Assembly: GCA_945643635.1 (NCBI GenBank)
Contig: CALZFC010000056.1
Location: forward strand, 659,001-723,000
DNA: 64,000 bases
Source of the DNA: Allodiplogaster sudhausi
Lineage: Eukaryota; Nematoda; Chromadorea; Rhabditida; Diplogasteridae
Direction: 5' to 3'
The translations under genes were made by a program, and so were the position numbers. Positions 27,164-40,237 of this stretch are shown here, piece after piece. The notes under the pieces were generated by a model. It did not search any database. It was not told the origin of the DNA and saw only the letters and a program-made list of their open reading frames with translations. Within the stretch, counting starts at the first letter, position 1, and every line of letters begins with the position of its first letter.

Positions 27164-30100
27164 GCCCGTAGCGTGACAAAGTCACGCTAGTCTAGAGTTA
27201 TCTAAAAGTCGACTGTAATTTATTGACCGGTATAGCGCCGAGAGGTATTACGGGCGGTGGGAGTGAGATACGGGGAAGCGGTTTTTTGCATGTTGTAGAT
27301 TATCCCTTGGGCTACCAGAATATGTGGGTTTCAAAAATTCAGGGTTGGCGCCGGCGCCGGCGCGGGCGGCCAAACTTTGGTCCGAGGTGACTTTGATTTG
27401 GGGCGGTTCGCGACTTTGACGGGCTGCAACTTTTTTTCTGGTGGTCGTACAGAAATGTAAAAAATAGTGGCGGATAGCCCGTTCAAAAATGAATATGATT
27501 CCTGGAGTTGAGATCATTTCGAGTTTTGGTAGATCAGTGAGAGGCCGCCGCGCAAACCATACCTTTTTGGGGTACTTTTTGAGAGGGTATTTGCCCCTTT
27601 TCTCGGAATCTACAAAGTCCGCTTTTGATTAAACTGACTGCGATTTTAGAGTTTTTGACGGCGCATCTTATAATACCATAATTATCCACTTTTGGACACT
27701 AGAAGTTGTAGATATTATCGATTGAAGGGTCAAATTTTTTTGTTAGGAGCGAACCTTCTAAAATACATATCTTTATGAATAGGCAAGGTAGAGGGATGAG
27801 AGTTTCAGAATCATGCAGAGTTTCACGAGAGCTTCAATATGAGTATAGTTGGGTTTGTCAGGCTTTTCAATAAAGTGCCCTGCCAGGGCCGTGAAGTGGG
27901 AAATTTTTGGAACGCACTTTGGGCCTCCGTTTTTCCTCGGTAGTTAAAGCTTTTGCGACATGTTATATACCATTCCGTAGCTCTCGTGAAGGCGAATAAC
28001 TTTCTCATACAAACCGTTTTCATATTTTGCCTTTTTTAATCTACTTTCATGGTCAGAATGTTCAGGCCACTATTTCGGCCTTAGCTATCACTGAGACTTT
28101 TTGGCGCATATTTTTTTTATTGTAGAGCCAAAAATTAGCTATCGAATGATAGGTAGATCATGGGATTTGATTCAGGCATATTCGAGATATGAATTATTAT
28201 GTGGCTTTTTGGGCTATTTTCTCTGCACGTCGAAAGTCATGGGTCGCAGGTTCGGAGTCGCGCGCGCGCAAACCCTTTTGCGCGCTTTTATATAACTTCT
28301 GGTTAAATAAAAAAAGTGCTAACATATACAAACGACTCCAGGCTTTCTAATGGGGGTAACTATATGCACCCAGGTCCTCCAGTAGCGCCGCTAGAGCAGA
28401 CTTTTGTCCTTTTTAAGCCAACTAACGACCCTTAGAGCCAACAAACAACGCATAGAGCCAACAAACAACCCTCAGAGTCAACCAACAGCAAACCAAGAAC
28501 CCAACCAACAACCCTTGGACCCTACTGACAATGGCCAAAGGCCCGTAGCGTGACAAAGTCACGCTAGTCTATTATTATCTAAAAGTCGACTGTAATTTAT
28601 TGACCGGTATAGCGCCGAGAGGTATTACGGGCGGTGGGAGTGAGATACGGGGAAGCGGTTTTTTGCATGTTGTAGATTATCCCTTGGGCTACCAGAATAT
28701 GTGGGTTTCAAAAATTCGGGGTTGGCGCCGGCGCCGGCGCGGGCGGCCAAACTTTGGTCCGAGGTGACTTTGATTTGGGGCGGTTCGCGACTTTGACGAG
28801 CTGCAACTTTTTTTCTGGTGGTCGTACAGAAATGTAAAAAATAGTGGCGGATAGCCCGTTCAAAAATGAATATGATTCCTGGAGTTGAGATCATTTCGAG
28901 TTTTGGTAGATTAGTGAGAGGCCGCCGCGCAAACCATACCTTTTTGGGGTACTTTTTGAGAGGGTATTTGCCCCTTTTCTCGGAATCTACAAAGTCCGCT
29001 TTTGATTAAACTGACTGCGATTGTAGAGTTTTTGACGGGATTTCAGAAAATGGTCGAACTATCGACTTTTGGACACTAGAAGTTGTAGATATTATCGATT
29101 GAAGGGTCAAATTCTTTTGTTAGGAGCGAACATTCTAAAATTCATATCTTTATGAATAGGAAAGGTAGAGGGATGAGTGTTTCAGAATCATACAGAATTT
29201 CACGAGAGCTTCAATATGAGTATACTTGGGTTTGGCTGGGTTGTCATTAAAGTGCCCTACCAGGGCCGTGAAGTGGCAAATTGGCCCGTAGCGTGACAAA
29301 GTCACGCTAGTCTATTATTATATACAAATCGACTGTTATTTATTGACCGGTATAGCGCGGAGAGGTGCTGTGGGCGGTGGGGGTGAGATATGGGGAAGCG
29401 GTTTTTTGGGGAACATGTAAAAGTTTCCGGACTACAAGAATATGTGGGTTTCAAAAAATTGGGGTCGGTATTGGCGCCGGCGCGGGCGTCCAAACTTTGG
29501 TCCGAGGTGACTTCGATTTGTGCACTTCGGCGACTTTGAGGGGGAATATCTCTTTTTTGGATAAAGATATGGGATGACAAAAATACTGGTAGATAGATCG
29601 TCCAAAAATGAATATGATTCCTGGAGTTGAGATCGATTGGAGCTTTGGTAGATCAGTGGGAGGCCGGCGCGTTTTGACCCTGTTTTGGGGTACTTTTTTA
29701 GGGTCATTCATCTCCTTTTCTCGGAATCTACAAATTCCGCTTTTTGATTGTCTGACTCAGATTGTAGAGTTTTTGACGGCGCATCTTTTAATACTATTCT
29801 TATCAACTTTTGGGCACTGCGCATTGTAGATATTATCGATTGAAGTTCCAAATTTTTTAGTTAGGAGCAATTTTCAAAAATTCACCTATTTAATTGTAGG
29901 GATCGTAGAGCGATGGGACTTGCAGAATATTGAAGGGCGTGGAGTCAGCTTCAATATGATTATACTTGCATTCCGATAGGTGATCAATAAAGTGCCCTGA
30001 GGGTGCTGTGAAGTGGAAAATTTTTGGAAGCCACTTTGAGCCGCGGTGTTTCCTCGGTGGTAAAAGCTTTTGCGACATGTTATATACCATTCCGTAGCTC

Positions 30101-33100
30101 TCGTGAACGTGAACAACTTTCTCATACAAAACGTTTTCATATTTTGACTTTTTTGATCTACTTTTGGGGTCAGAAGGTTCAGGCCACTATTTCGGCCTTA
30201 GCTATCACTGACACTTTTTGGCGCATATTTTTTTGATTGTAGAGCCTAAAATTAGCTATCGAATGGTGTGCCAATCGTGGAAATCGGTTCAGGCATATTC
30301 GAGAAAAAAATTATTTTGTGGCTTTTTGGTACATTTTCAGGGCACCCAGATAAACTACCGACCCAGGTTCGAACCCGCGTGCGTGCAAACTCTTTTGCGC
30401 GTTTTAATATGACTTCTCATTAAATAAAAAGTATGTTAGAATGGATAGAAGACTCCAAGCTTTCTTATAGGCTGAATTTAAAAGCCCCAGATCGTCCCGT
30501 AATCACCGCTAGAGCGGACTTTTCCCCCTTTAGAGCCAACTAACGGCCCTAAGAGCCAACTATCCTACCCTTAGAGCCAAATATCAACAACAACCAACAA
30601 CCCATAGAGTCAACTAACCCCCAGGCCAAAGGCCCGTAGCGTGACAAAGTCACGCTAGTCTCTTATTATATAAAAGTCGACTGTTATTTATTGACTGGTA
30701 TAGCGCGGAGAGGTGCTGTGGGCGGTGGGGGTGAGATATCGGGGAGCGGTTTTTTGGGGAACATGTAAAAGTTTCCGGACTACAAGAATATGTGGGATTC
30801 AAAAAATTAGGGTTCGATATTGGCGCCGGCGCGAGCGCCCAAACTTTGGTCCGAGGAGACTTTGATTTGGGCACTTTGGCGACTTTGAGGGGTTGTATCT
30901 TTTTTTCGGGAAGAGATATGGCGATGAAAAAAATAGTGGCGTGTAGCCCCGTTCAAAAATGAATACGATTCCTGGAGTTGAGATCATTTCGAGCTTTGGT
31001 AGATCAGTACGAGCCCGGCGCGCAAACCATACGTTTTTGGGGTACTTTTTTAGGCTCATTCTTCTCATTTTCTCGAAATCTACAAATTCGCTTTTTGATC
31101 TAACTGACTCCGATTTTAGAGTTTTTGACGGGCTTTCTTTTAATAGTAGATATATCGACTTTTGGACACTAGAAGTTGTAGATATTATCGATTGAATGGT
31201 AAAATTTTTTTGTTAGGAGCGAACCTTCTAAAATTCATATCTTTATGAATAGCGAAGGTAAAGGGATGAGAGTTTCAGAATCATGCAGAGTTTCACGAGA
31301 GCTTCAATATGAGTATACGTACGTCTGGCTGGTTTTTCATTAAAGTGCCCTGCCAGGGCCGTAAAGTGTGAAATTTTTGGAACGCACTTTGGACCTCCGT
31401 TTCTTCTCGGTAGTTAAAGGTTTTGCCACCTATTATATACCATTCTGTAGCTCTCGAGATGGCGAACAACTTTCTCATACAAAACATTTTGATATTTTGT
31501 CATTTTTGATCTACTTTTGGGGTCAGAATGTTCAGGCCACTATTTCGGCCTTAGCTATCACTGACACTTTTTGGCGCATATTTTTTTTATTGTAGAGCCA
31601 AAAATTAGCCATCGAATGATAGGTAGATCATGGGATTTGATCCAGGCATATTCGAGATATGAATTATTTTGTGGCTTTTTGGTACATTTTCAGTGCACGT
31701 CGAAAGTCATGAGTCGCAGGTTCGAATCCGCGCGCGCGCAAACTCTTTTGCGCGCTTTTATATGACTCCTGAGTATGTTAAAATAGTGACATCATATAGT
31801 AAAGACTCCAAGCTTTTTAATGAGCTTAAATTCAAAGGCCCAGATAGTCCACTAGCGCCGCTAGAATAGACTTTTGACCCTTTAGAGCCAAATTTTAACC
31901 CTTAGAGCCAACTAACCCACCCTTGGATAAATTTTTTTATCGGGAAATGGCCTCCGGGGCGATAGCCCCGGTGGCCATTGACCGGGCCAAAGGCCCGTAG
32001 CGTGACAAAGTCACGCTAGTCTAGAGTTATCTAAAAGTCGACTGTAATTTATTTACTGGTATAGCGCGGAGAGGTGCTGTGGGCGGTGGGGGTGAGATAT
32101 GGGAAAGCGGTTTTTTGGGGAACATGTAAAAGTTTCCGGACTACAAGAATATGTGGGTTTCAAAAAATTGGGTTCGATATTGGCGCCGGCGCGGGCGGCC
32201 AAACTTTGGTCCGAGGTGACTTCGATTTGTGCCCTTTGGCGACTTTGAGGTGGTATATCTTTTTTTAGGGTAGAGATACGGGGTTGAAAAAAATACTGGT
32301 AGATAGATCGTCCAAAAATGAATATGATTCCTGGAGTTGAGATCGATTGGAGCTTTGGTAGATCGGTACGAGCCCGGCGCGTTTTGACCCTGTTTTGGGG
32401 TACTTTTTTAGGGTCATTCATCTCCTTTTCTCGGAATCTACAAATTCCGCTTTTTGATTGTCTGACTCAGATTGTAGAGTTTTTGACGGCGCATCTTTTA
32501 ATACTATTCTTATCAACTTTTGGGCACTGCGCATTGTAGATATTATCGATTGAAGTTCCAACTTTTTTTGTTAGGAGCAATTTTCAAAAATTCACGTATT
32601 TAATTGTAGGGATCGTAGAGCGATGGGACTTGCAGAATATTGAAGGGCGTGGAGTCAGCTTCAATATGATTATACTTGCATTCCGATAGGTGATCAATAA
32701 AGTGCCCTGAGGGTGCTGTGAAGTGGAAAATTTTTGGAAGCCACTTTGAGCCGCGGTGTTTCCTCGGTGGTAAAAGCTTTTGCGACATGTTATATACCAA
32801 TCTGTAGCTAACTTGCAGGCGAACAACTTTCTCATACAAAACGTTTTCATATTTTGACTTTTTTGATCTACTTTTGGGGTCAGAATGTTCAGGCCACTAT
32901 TTCGGCCTTAGCTATCACTGACACTTTTTGGCGCATATTTTTTTTATTGTAGAGCCTAAAATTAGCTATCGAATGGTGTGTCAATCTTCGAAATCGGTTC
33001 AGGCATATTCGAGAAAAAAATTATTTTGTGGCTTTTTGGTACATTTTCAGGGCACCCACCTTATTCTACCGACCCAGGTTCGGAGTCGCGCGCGGGCAAA

Positions 33101-35154
33101 GTCTTTTGCGCGTTTTAATTAGCTTTTTAACTAAAGAAAATTAAATAAATGAGGCATTCTAATATGTTTCATCACATTACTTCAAATACATCCATCATTT
33201 GCAAGTGTTTTCCGATTGATACTTTGGTCCGAGGTGACTTCGATTTGGGCTCTTTGGCGATTTTGAGGGGTTGTATCTTTTTTTCCAGTAGAGATATGGG
33301 GATGAAAAAAATACTGGTAGATAGATCGTTCAAAAATGAATATGATTCCTGGAGATGAGGTCATTTCGAGCTTTGGTAGATCAGTGGGAGGCAAACCATA
33401 CGTTTTTGGGGTACTTTTTTAGGCTCATTCATCTCATTTTCTCCTAGATCCCTCCATTCCGCTTTTGATCTAACTGACTCCGATTGTAGAGTTTTTGACG
33501 GGCTTTCTTTTAATAGTAGACTTATCGACTTTTGGGCACTAGGTGTATGAGATATTATCGATTGAAGCGTAAATTTTTTTTGTTAGGAGCGAACCTTCTA
33601 AAATACATATCTTTATGAATAGGCAAGGTAGAGGGAAGAGAGTTTCAGAATCATGCAGAGTTTCACGAGAGCTTCAATATGAGTATACTTGGGTTTGTCT
33701 GGCTTTTCATTAAAGTGCCCTGCCAGGGCCGTGAAGTGTCAAATTTTTGGAGCGCATTTTGGGCCTCCGTTTCTTCGCGGTAGTTCAAGGTTTTGCCACA
33801 TATTATATAACATTCGGTAGCTCTCGAGAAGTAGAACAACTTTCTCATACAAAGCTTTTTCATATTTTGTCATTTTAGATCTACTTTTGGGATCAGAATG
33901 TTCAGGCCACTATTTCGGCCTTATCTATCACTGACACTTTTTGGCTCATATTTTTTTCTTGTAGAGCAAAAAAATAGCTATCGAATGATAGGTAGATCAT
34001 GGGATTTGATCCAGGCATATTCGAGATATGAATTATTTTGTGGCTTTTTGGGCTATTTTCTCTGCACTTCGAAACTCATGGGTCGCAGGTTCGGAGTCGC
34101 GCGCGCGCAAACCCTTTTGCGCGCTTTTATATGACTTATGGTTAAATTTAAAGTATGAAATCATGTACAAAAGACTCCAAGCTTTCTAATGAGCTCAAAT
34201 TCAAAGGCCTAGGATGTCAATAAACGACGCTAGAACAGACTTTTGTCCTTTTTAAGCCAACTAACAAGCCTTAGGGCCAACAAACAACGCTTAGAGCCAA
34301 CTAATGACCCTCAGAGTCAACCAACAACAAACCAAGACCCCAACCAACAACCCTTGGAGCCTACTGACAATGGCCGAAGGCCCGTAGCGTGACAAAGTCA
34401 CGCTAGTCTAGAGTTATATAAAAGTCGACTGTTATTTATTGACTGGTGTAGCGCGGAGAGGTGGTGTGGGCGGTGGGGGTGAGATACGGAGAAGCGGTTT
34501 TTTGCCGATTATGTAAAAGTTTCCGGACTACAAGAATATTTGGGTTTCAAAAAATTGGGTTCCATATTGGCGCCGGCGCGGGCGGCCAAACTTTGGTCCG
34601 AGGCGAGTTGGATTTGGGCACTTTGCCGACTTTGAGAGGTTGTATCTCTCTTTCGGGTAGAGATATGAGGATGAAAAATATACTTGTAGATAGATCGTTC
34701 AAAAATTAATATGATTCCTGGAGTTGAGATCATTTCGCGCTTTGGTAGATCAGTACGAGGCCGGCGCGCAAACCATACGTTTTTGGGGTACTTTTTTAGG
34801 CTCATTCTTCTCATTTACTCGAAATCTACAAATTCGCTTTTTGATCTAACTGACTCCGATTGTAGAGTTTTTGACGGGCTTTCTTTTAATACTAAATTCA
34901 TCGACTTTTGGGCACTAGGTGTATGAGATATTATCGATTGAATGGTAAAATTTTTTTGTTAGGAGCGAACCTTCTAAAATTCATATCTTTATGAATAGGG
35001 AAGTTAGAGGGATGAGAGTTTCAGAATCATGCAGAGTTTAACGAGAGCTTCAATATGAGTATACATACATTAGGCTGGGTCATCATTACAGTGCCCTGCC
35101 AGGGCCGTGAAGTGTCAAATTTTTGGAGCGCACTTTGAGCCTCCGTTTCTGCTT
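27164..35154 (+). repeat. Satellite-like array of a unit of about 1.36 kb with terminal hairpin
   Basis: Unit ends (GCCCGTAGCGTGACAAAG...) fall at 27164, 28541, 29284, 30632, 31993 and 34380, giving spacings of 1377, 743, 1348, 1361 and 2387. Most units are full length and one is truncated. The 31993-34380 interval has an internal break near 33130-33220, after which a partial unit resumes. Every unit contains the same order of blocks: hairpin, TCGACTGT.ATTTATT, GGCGCCGGCGCGGGCG, TTTGGTCCGAGG, ATGATTCCTGGAG, TGTAGATATTATCGATTGAA, AAGTGCCCTG, TCTCATACAAA, AGGCCACTATTTCGGCC, GCGCGCGCAAAC, then TAGAGCCAAC tandem phrases. No protein-coding frame is shared between units. Confidence 0.9.
31925..32020 (+). 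other. Cluster of hairpins at a unit end
   Basis: GGGGCGATAGCCCC, GGGCCAAAGGCCC and TAGCGTGACAAAGTCACGCTA follow each other within 75 bp. The same cluster occurs at 46760-46840. Stacked GC hairpins just before a CTAG resemble the 3' end of Helitron-type rolling-circle elements. Confidence 0.6.
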
Positions 35155-35230
35155 TTTTCTTGCTTACGTGGCAGTAGTATGCATGGCCACTGCACTGCAC
35201 TGCACCGCACTGACTTATTACCTGTTCGAA

Positions 35231-35273
35231 GCTCCACACGTGATTGCCACACGGTGGCCCGAGTGGAGTTCCC

Positions 35274-35316
<43 letters not shown>

Positions 35317-35935
35317 CCTCTCTCTCTATGTCTCTGTCTCTCTTCCTACCCCTCCTTTCACGGTTGTCCGCATATAGGGCCGTGAAAGGCTCCACACGTG
35401 ATTGCCATACGGTGGCCCGAGTGGAGTTCCCATCTGTCTCTCCCTTTCTCTCTCTCTCCCTCTCCCTCTTTCTCTCTCTCTCTCTCTCTCTATGTCTCTG
35501 TCTCTCTTCCTACCCCTCCTTTCACGGTTGTCCGCATATAGGGCCGTGAAAGGCTCCACACGTGATTGCCACACGGTGGCCCGAGTGGAGTTCCCATCTC
35601 TCTCTCTCCCTTTCTCTCTCTCTCTCTCTCCCTCTTTCTCTCTCTCTCTCTCTCCCTCTTTCTCTCTCTCTCTATGTCTCTGTCTCTCTTCCTACCCCTC
35701 CTTTCACGGTTGTCCGCATATAGGGCCATGAAAGGCTCCACACGTGATTGCCACACGGTGGCCCGAGTGGAGTACCCATCTCTCTCTCTCCCTTTCTCTC
35801 TCTCTCTCCCTCTTTCTCTCTCTCTCTATGTCTCTGTCTCTCTTCCTACCCCTCCTTTCACGGTTGTCCGCATATAGGGCCGTGAAAGGCTCCACACGTG
35901 ATTGCCACACGGTGGCCCGAGTGTAGTTCCCAGTT
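35231..35935. repeat. Minisatellite, five copies of a 150-180 bp unit
   Basis: Each unit has GCTCCACACGTGATTGCC, ACGGTGGCCCGAGTGGAG, TTCCCAT, a CT run of variable length, TATGTCTCTGTCTCTC, and TTTCACGGTTGTCCGCATAT. Copies begin near 35231, 35390, 35551, 35731 and 35890. Length differences lie in the CT run. Confidence 0.9.
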
Positions 35936-35936
35936 C

Positions 35937-36175
35937 AGCAATGAATGAATGAATGATTGAACGATTGAATGAAATGAATGAATGAATGATGAATGAATGA
36001 TGAATGAATGATGAATGAATGATGAATGAATGATGAATGAATGAATGATGAATGAATGATTGAATGAATGATGAATAATTGAATGAATGAAATGATTGAT
36101 TGAATGAAATAATTGAATGAATGGAATGATTGAAAGAATGAACGTTTGATTGAATGACCTATTTGAATGATATCT
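35937..36175. repeat. GAAT/TGAA microsatellite
   Basis: Repeats of GAAT and GAATGAT-type units with interruptions run continuously from the minisatellite to about 36175. Confidence 0.9.
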
Positions 36176-36179
36176 TTGA

Positions 36180-37089
36180 ATTCTCCTATAAGAAGTAAGT
36201 CGGATCAGAAATAAATTAATGAAGTCCGAAATAAAGAGTGAAGTGATCTTTGTATGTATGTTTCTTTATTCTTCATGTAAACGGCTGAATATAAATGCAC
36301 GACGGCGCATGGAATATTAAAGATAATTGTATTAATGGATCTTATTTGCTGAAGAATTTGATACTACCAATGTTTTCCTGATCTGAATGTGTGAAATTCT
36401 CACTTCGTCATTTCTCAGTTGATCTTTGCTGCTAATTGATCAGTTTCTGCTAATTCCTGTTGAGAAAGATTCTAAATTGAGAAAGGATTTTAAATTGAGA
36501 ATGATTAAGTAATGGTTCCCTCTCTGTCCCTTCCTATAATCGGTGCCATCAAGAGGTGAACTTCATATAATCGGTGCCATCAAGAGGTGAATTCACGAAT
36601 TACAGGCATCGAGACAGACAAATAATGAATCAATGATAAGAATAATTCTTATTATTCGTTGTTCGTTATTTGTGTTTTCTTACGCCCATTTTATTTAAGA
36701 AAGATTCAGTAATGGTTCCCTCTCTGTGCCTATTCCTGTCATTCTTCCAGACAGCTGCTGATATCGAATGTCAGCTGTTGGTTGCATGATGAGGAGGGCG
36801 GGAGAGGCCCTATGAACCATGAAAGATCTAAGCTTATCTTGATTGAAAGAAGTCAGAAAGGCAATATACAGTTGATCTATTAGAAGGAGATGTGTGAATT
36901 ATGCTATTCTGAAAGAAGCCAGTATTGAATTATGAATGAAAGAAGTCAGAAAGACAACAAACATACTTAAAGGAAATATGTATATACAGCTCACCTATAG
37001 GAAGGAGATGTGTGAATTATGATATTAAGAAAGAAACCAGTAATGAATGAATGAAATATGCTATAAAGAGAGAAGTTTGTTATGGAAAT
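36180..37089 (+). other. Non-coding leader of the Helitron-type element with direct repeats
   Basis: No long ORF. There is a direct tandem repeat of ATAATCGGTGCCATCAAGAG (36537, 36568), a repeated AGTAATGGTTCCCTCTCTGT (about 36508, 36707), and a duplicated block of about 100 bp containing GAAAGAAGTCAGAAAG and GGAGATGTGTGAATTATG (36845-36930 and 36939-37050). The 5' end of the element was not located. Confidence 0.6.
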
Positions 37090-38385
37090 CAATGAAAGCA
37101 CTTTGATGTTCCAAAGCCAAGCTTCATATGGGAAACGGTTCAACAGCAGCCAGACACATTCAATTGTGGTGTATTCACATGCAAATACTACGAGTGCGCA
37201 GTGAAAAGAATTCCACAACCAAAGGAAGGATTTGATTGCAGACTGTACAGATATGTCATGCTTAATGTTTTGGAAGGGCGGAACCAAGTTCCTGTAATTA
37301 TTCCAGCAGAAGTGAAGGAAAAGCCGGTGCGAATTGAAAAGAAAATTGAAAATGAGTGGACTGAAGTGAAGCCAAGAAGAAGTCAGAGATCAAATTCTAA
37401 GAATGATGATTTCCTATTCAAAAAGCCTCTGGGACCAGCAAAAAGGAAGAGCACCTTAAAGAAAAATGTCAGTACGATTGAAGTAGCCCCAGAGATTGAG
37501 ACCGTCAGACCGTACAATCTTCTCGAGCTTAACGATTCAGATGATGGCGAAGAAGTCATTGAACTACCATATGATGAGCTCCTGGATTCAACGAGAAAGT
37601 TGAAAGAAACGACATTACAAAAAATGTTTGAGAAAATTTCTGAAAAGAATAACAAATCTGAGACTATGCTTCTGAATGTATCTGCTTCTCACGTACTTAG
37701 GTATCTGGATTATGGTCACAAGTTTGGTGCAAAGGAAATGCGTACATTGTTCAAGGAATATTCAGTTCAAAAGTGCAAGTCAATGAAAAGAATTCTTATG
37801 CCACTTGTTGATGACCATAGAAAAGGACATTATCTGTGTGCGGTTTATGAGAAAAATGAAAACATTTTGACCATTTACGATTCCTTGTGGAGTGACGGAA
37901 AGAAATATGAGTGGATTCAAATGAATGTGCGAAATTTAATCAGTCACCTTGTGAGGCCAACGAATGAAATAAAAATAACGACGGTTCTATGCACGAAGCA
38001 AAAAGCAATCGTCGACTCAGGAGTGCATGCAATTAGGTTTGCTGTTAATTGTTTGAATAATGCGAAAGTTGTGGAAGCCGATTTCGATGTATCTGAATAT
38101 CGGAAAGAAATATACGAAATTTTGATTGGAAACCGTGACCTCGTGCCTAAATGTAGAGATAGAATCCCTGCAGCACCCAAGAATAAATATGAAGACAATA
38201 AGGAAATTATTTTTGATGTTACAAAAATTAAGAAACAATTAAATGCGAAGCAAAAGCCGCTGGATGTAGATGTCATTGAATCTTGTATGCTAAAGATAGC
38301 CATGAATAACCCTGGAACCAAAACTGCAATGTGTAAATTTCATCTTCTCACGAATGACGAAGCCTTTTCTGTTGAACAAGCTTAG
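37087..38385 (+). pseudogene. Helitron-borne Ulp1-like units 0 and 1
   Basis: The frame is open from just after a TGA at about 37084. Its first 30 codons, before position 37201, read TVQQQPDTFNCGVFTCKYYE, the Gln/Cys end of a Ulp1/C48 protease (NCG with catalytic Cys), whose His/Asp half is missing. After a basic, low-complexity linker with an Asp/Glu-rich patch, a second unit follows. HYLCAVYEKNENILTIYDSL supplies His (residue 210 counted from 37201) and Asp (227), but the Cys position is Ser: QKAIVDSGVHAIRFAVNCL (Ser 273). In SUMO- and viral-type C48 proteases the His-Asp-Gln-Cys set cuts isopeptide or polyprotein bonds; unit 1 should be inactive or use Ser. It ends at TAG 38383-38385 in frame with the next ORF. 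Confidence 0.75.
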
Positions 38386-39153
38386 ATGCTATCGTATGAG
38401 GGAAAACTCAATGAATGTAGCTTGGTTCAATTTGTTGTCTCCGACAACAATCGGCCTAATCATGTGTACTATTGTGATTATACGTGGTCAACTGGAATTT
38501 TGAGAATTTGCGATTCAGATCAGCAAGAAGTCAACGATTATTACAAAAGTACAACTGACACTTTCTTTGAACTTGTTTCTGCAATTAGACCGCGCTCGAA
38601 TGGTTTCAAGGTTAATCTTCAAAAATGCAATCAGCAGGGTAATTCTAAGTACAATGCTCATATTCTGGTATGTTTATTTGCGGAACGTGCCTTCTCCTCA
38701 GACGGATTTGATGTGCCTCACTTCAATCTATTGATATTTAAGAAAAAGTTGTTATCATTGTTTACATCCGACGAGGAAAGACAGAAGAGAAGAAAGAGTG
38801 ATGTTCCGATTTCCGGGAACAACTTGGCAAGTGTTGAAATGAAAGGTGTGGAGCCCAATGAGTCTGTACGAGTTACAAGAAGCCGAAGCAGAACTCCAGT
38901 ATCAGACCGTGAGAACAACTCATTCATAACATCAGCATTTGAAAATAAAAGAGTAAAGCAGACCCCAAAACGTAAAATCAGAGATAATGAAGTACAAAGT
39001 TCTGATAAGAAAAGAAAAACTGGAGAGTTTGAAAGCCCGTCTATTTTGCTAAATAGAATGAGTCAGATGCAATTAATACAGAGTCCTTTAAGTCAGAAGA
39101 AAGAGAAAGGTGGACGGACAAGTATCAGATTCACCGTCGACAATTTTGTCTAA
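38386..39153 (+). pseudogene. Helitron-borne Ulp1-like unit 2, degenerate
   Basis: Same frame as the upstream ORF, separated by only one TAG. The first 130 residues still follow the fold pattern of the neighbouring units (NHVYYCDYTWSTGILRICDS; KCNQQGNSKYNAHILVCLF) but there is no intact His-Asp-Cys set; the Cys-Gly is replaced by YNAHI. The remainder is basic with nuclear-localisation-like KRKIRDNEV and KKRK runs, plus a SPSILLNRMSQM phrase that recurs at the start of the next ORF (SPSTILSNMSQM). It ends in a stop within a 44-base overlap with the next ORF. Confidence 0.6.
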
Positions 39154-40237
39154 TATGAGCCAAATGCACATTGCTACAGATAACACACCTTTGCGTACAT
39201 CTATGAGGAAACCGAGATCGCTATTCAAAAGTGAAGCTAATGACGAAACGTACAAAGCAATATTTGGCTCAGCCAGATCAAGGGCGCCTATTGGGTCCAT
39301 CTCATACGAAAGTTTGAATAAATTTTACAGCGCAGAATGTCTGCCTTGTGATGTCGTGTACTGTGCTTTACAAATTTTCTGCTATAAGAAGAATGTGTAT
39401 CTAATTGATCCCCTTCAATACCATGGTTACTGCGACAAATCACGAAAATTAAAAAAATTGAAGGAACAAAACTTTAACCGATATTCGAAAATAATGTTTC
39501 CTCTGGTTAATAATAATCACTACATGCTTTGTGTCATTGAACCTGAGAATAAGAGAGCCACAGTGTATGACTCGCTGAACAGAGTACAAAGAAGTGAACT
39601 GAACACAATTAAGCAATGTATCTCCCATCTCACGGGACTTGAAGTTGATGTAGATGCACAGGACGAGAGCAAAGTGACAATGCAGAGTGATAGTATCAGC
39701 TGTGGACCCATTACTATTTTCCATGGATTACAAATTATTAACAAACGACCAACAGTTGTTAAAAATTTTAATGTGACATCATTTAGACTTCAATTGAAGA
39801 AATATTTGCAAAGTTGCAATTTACTAAAGATTGGAGGAGGTACTGAAGAATTTACAGAGGAAAGGTCTCGGAGATCGAGTTCATACTGTTCATTTACTTC
39901 TGAAAGCAGTATTGCTTCATTAACAACTTCTGTTAGATCTATTAGCAACGATTATTCAAAGGAAGCACTTGAAATGCTGAGAAAATTTGCGTGGGTACCA
40001 TGCACTGATAAACGAAGACGGAGAGAGATTGAAATATCTGCAATATCATTGCTCACTGCTTACAACGAAATGGATTTTGAGAACTCGATTGTTTATGCAA
40101 TGCTAAGAATTTGGTCAATGAATCAAATAAAGATATTTTTGTATGCAATCTTAATGACATTCACGTATATCTGCAAACGGAAAATTTGCCTAAAGGCGTG
40201 CAGTCTATTATGCAGAAAGCAATATTTGTTCCATTGA
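39110..40237 (+). CDS. Helitron-borne Ulp1-like unit 3, complete catalytic set
   Basis: This is the only unit with the full C48 arrangement. His 137 lies in NNNHYMLCVIEPENKRATVY, Asp 154 in VYDSLN, Gln 192 and Cys 198 in MQSDSISCGPITIFHGLQ. The upstream part (LPCDVVYCALQIFCY; YSKIMFPLVNN) fits the N-terminal helices and first strand of the fold. The frame is +1 relative to the preceding ORF. It is followed by a Ser/Arg-rich tail and runs out of frame near 40110, where the next ORF picks up. It probably acts on a ubiquitin-like or element-encoded substrate, but nothing here identifies it. Annotated as coding because the triad is intact, although expression would need the neighbouring frame problems to be resolved. 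Confidence 0.7.
   Translation: MDGQVSDSPSTILSNMSQMHIATDNTPLRTSMRKPRSLFKSEANDETYKAIFGSARSRAPIGSISYESLNKFYSAECLPCDVVYCALQIFCYKKNVYLIDPLQYHGYCDKSRKLKKLKEQNFNRYSKIMFPLVNNNHYMLCVIEPENKRATVYDSLNRVQRSELNTIKQCISHLTGLEVDVDAQDESKVTMQSDSISCGPITIFHGLQIINKRPTVVKNFNVTSFRLQLKKYLQSCNLLKIGGGTEEFTEERSRRSSSYCSFTSESSIASLTTSVRSISNDYSKEALEMLRKFAWVPCTDKRRRREIEISAISLLTAYNEMDFENSIVYAMLRIWSMNQIKIFLYAILMTFTYICKRKICLKACSLLCRKQYLFH

Noticed and set aside
27248..34926. Repeated ORFs of 60-120 residues (for example STPGIIFIF-like and MAHIFFIVEPK-like)
   Set aside because: They recur because the satellite unit recurs; lengths and frames differ between units and stops are not conserved, so no coding selection is apparent.
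27164..35154. CRISPR array suggested by regularly spaced repeats
   Set aside because: Spacing is about 1.36 kb and the whole unit is conserved; the genome is eukaryotic with introns and retrotransposons.
35027..35926. ORFs on both strands of 60-120 residues rich in RERERE or LSLSLS
   Set aside because: Translations of CT/GA runs in the minisatellite; no codon bias, both strands open alike.
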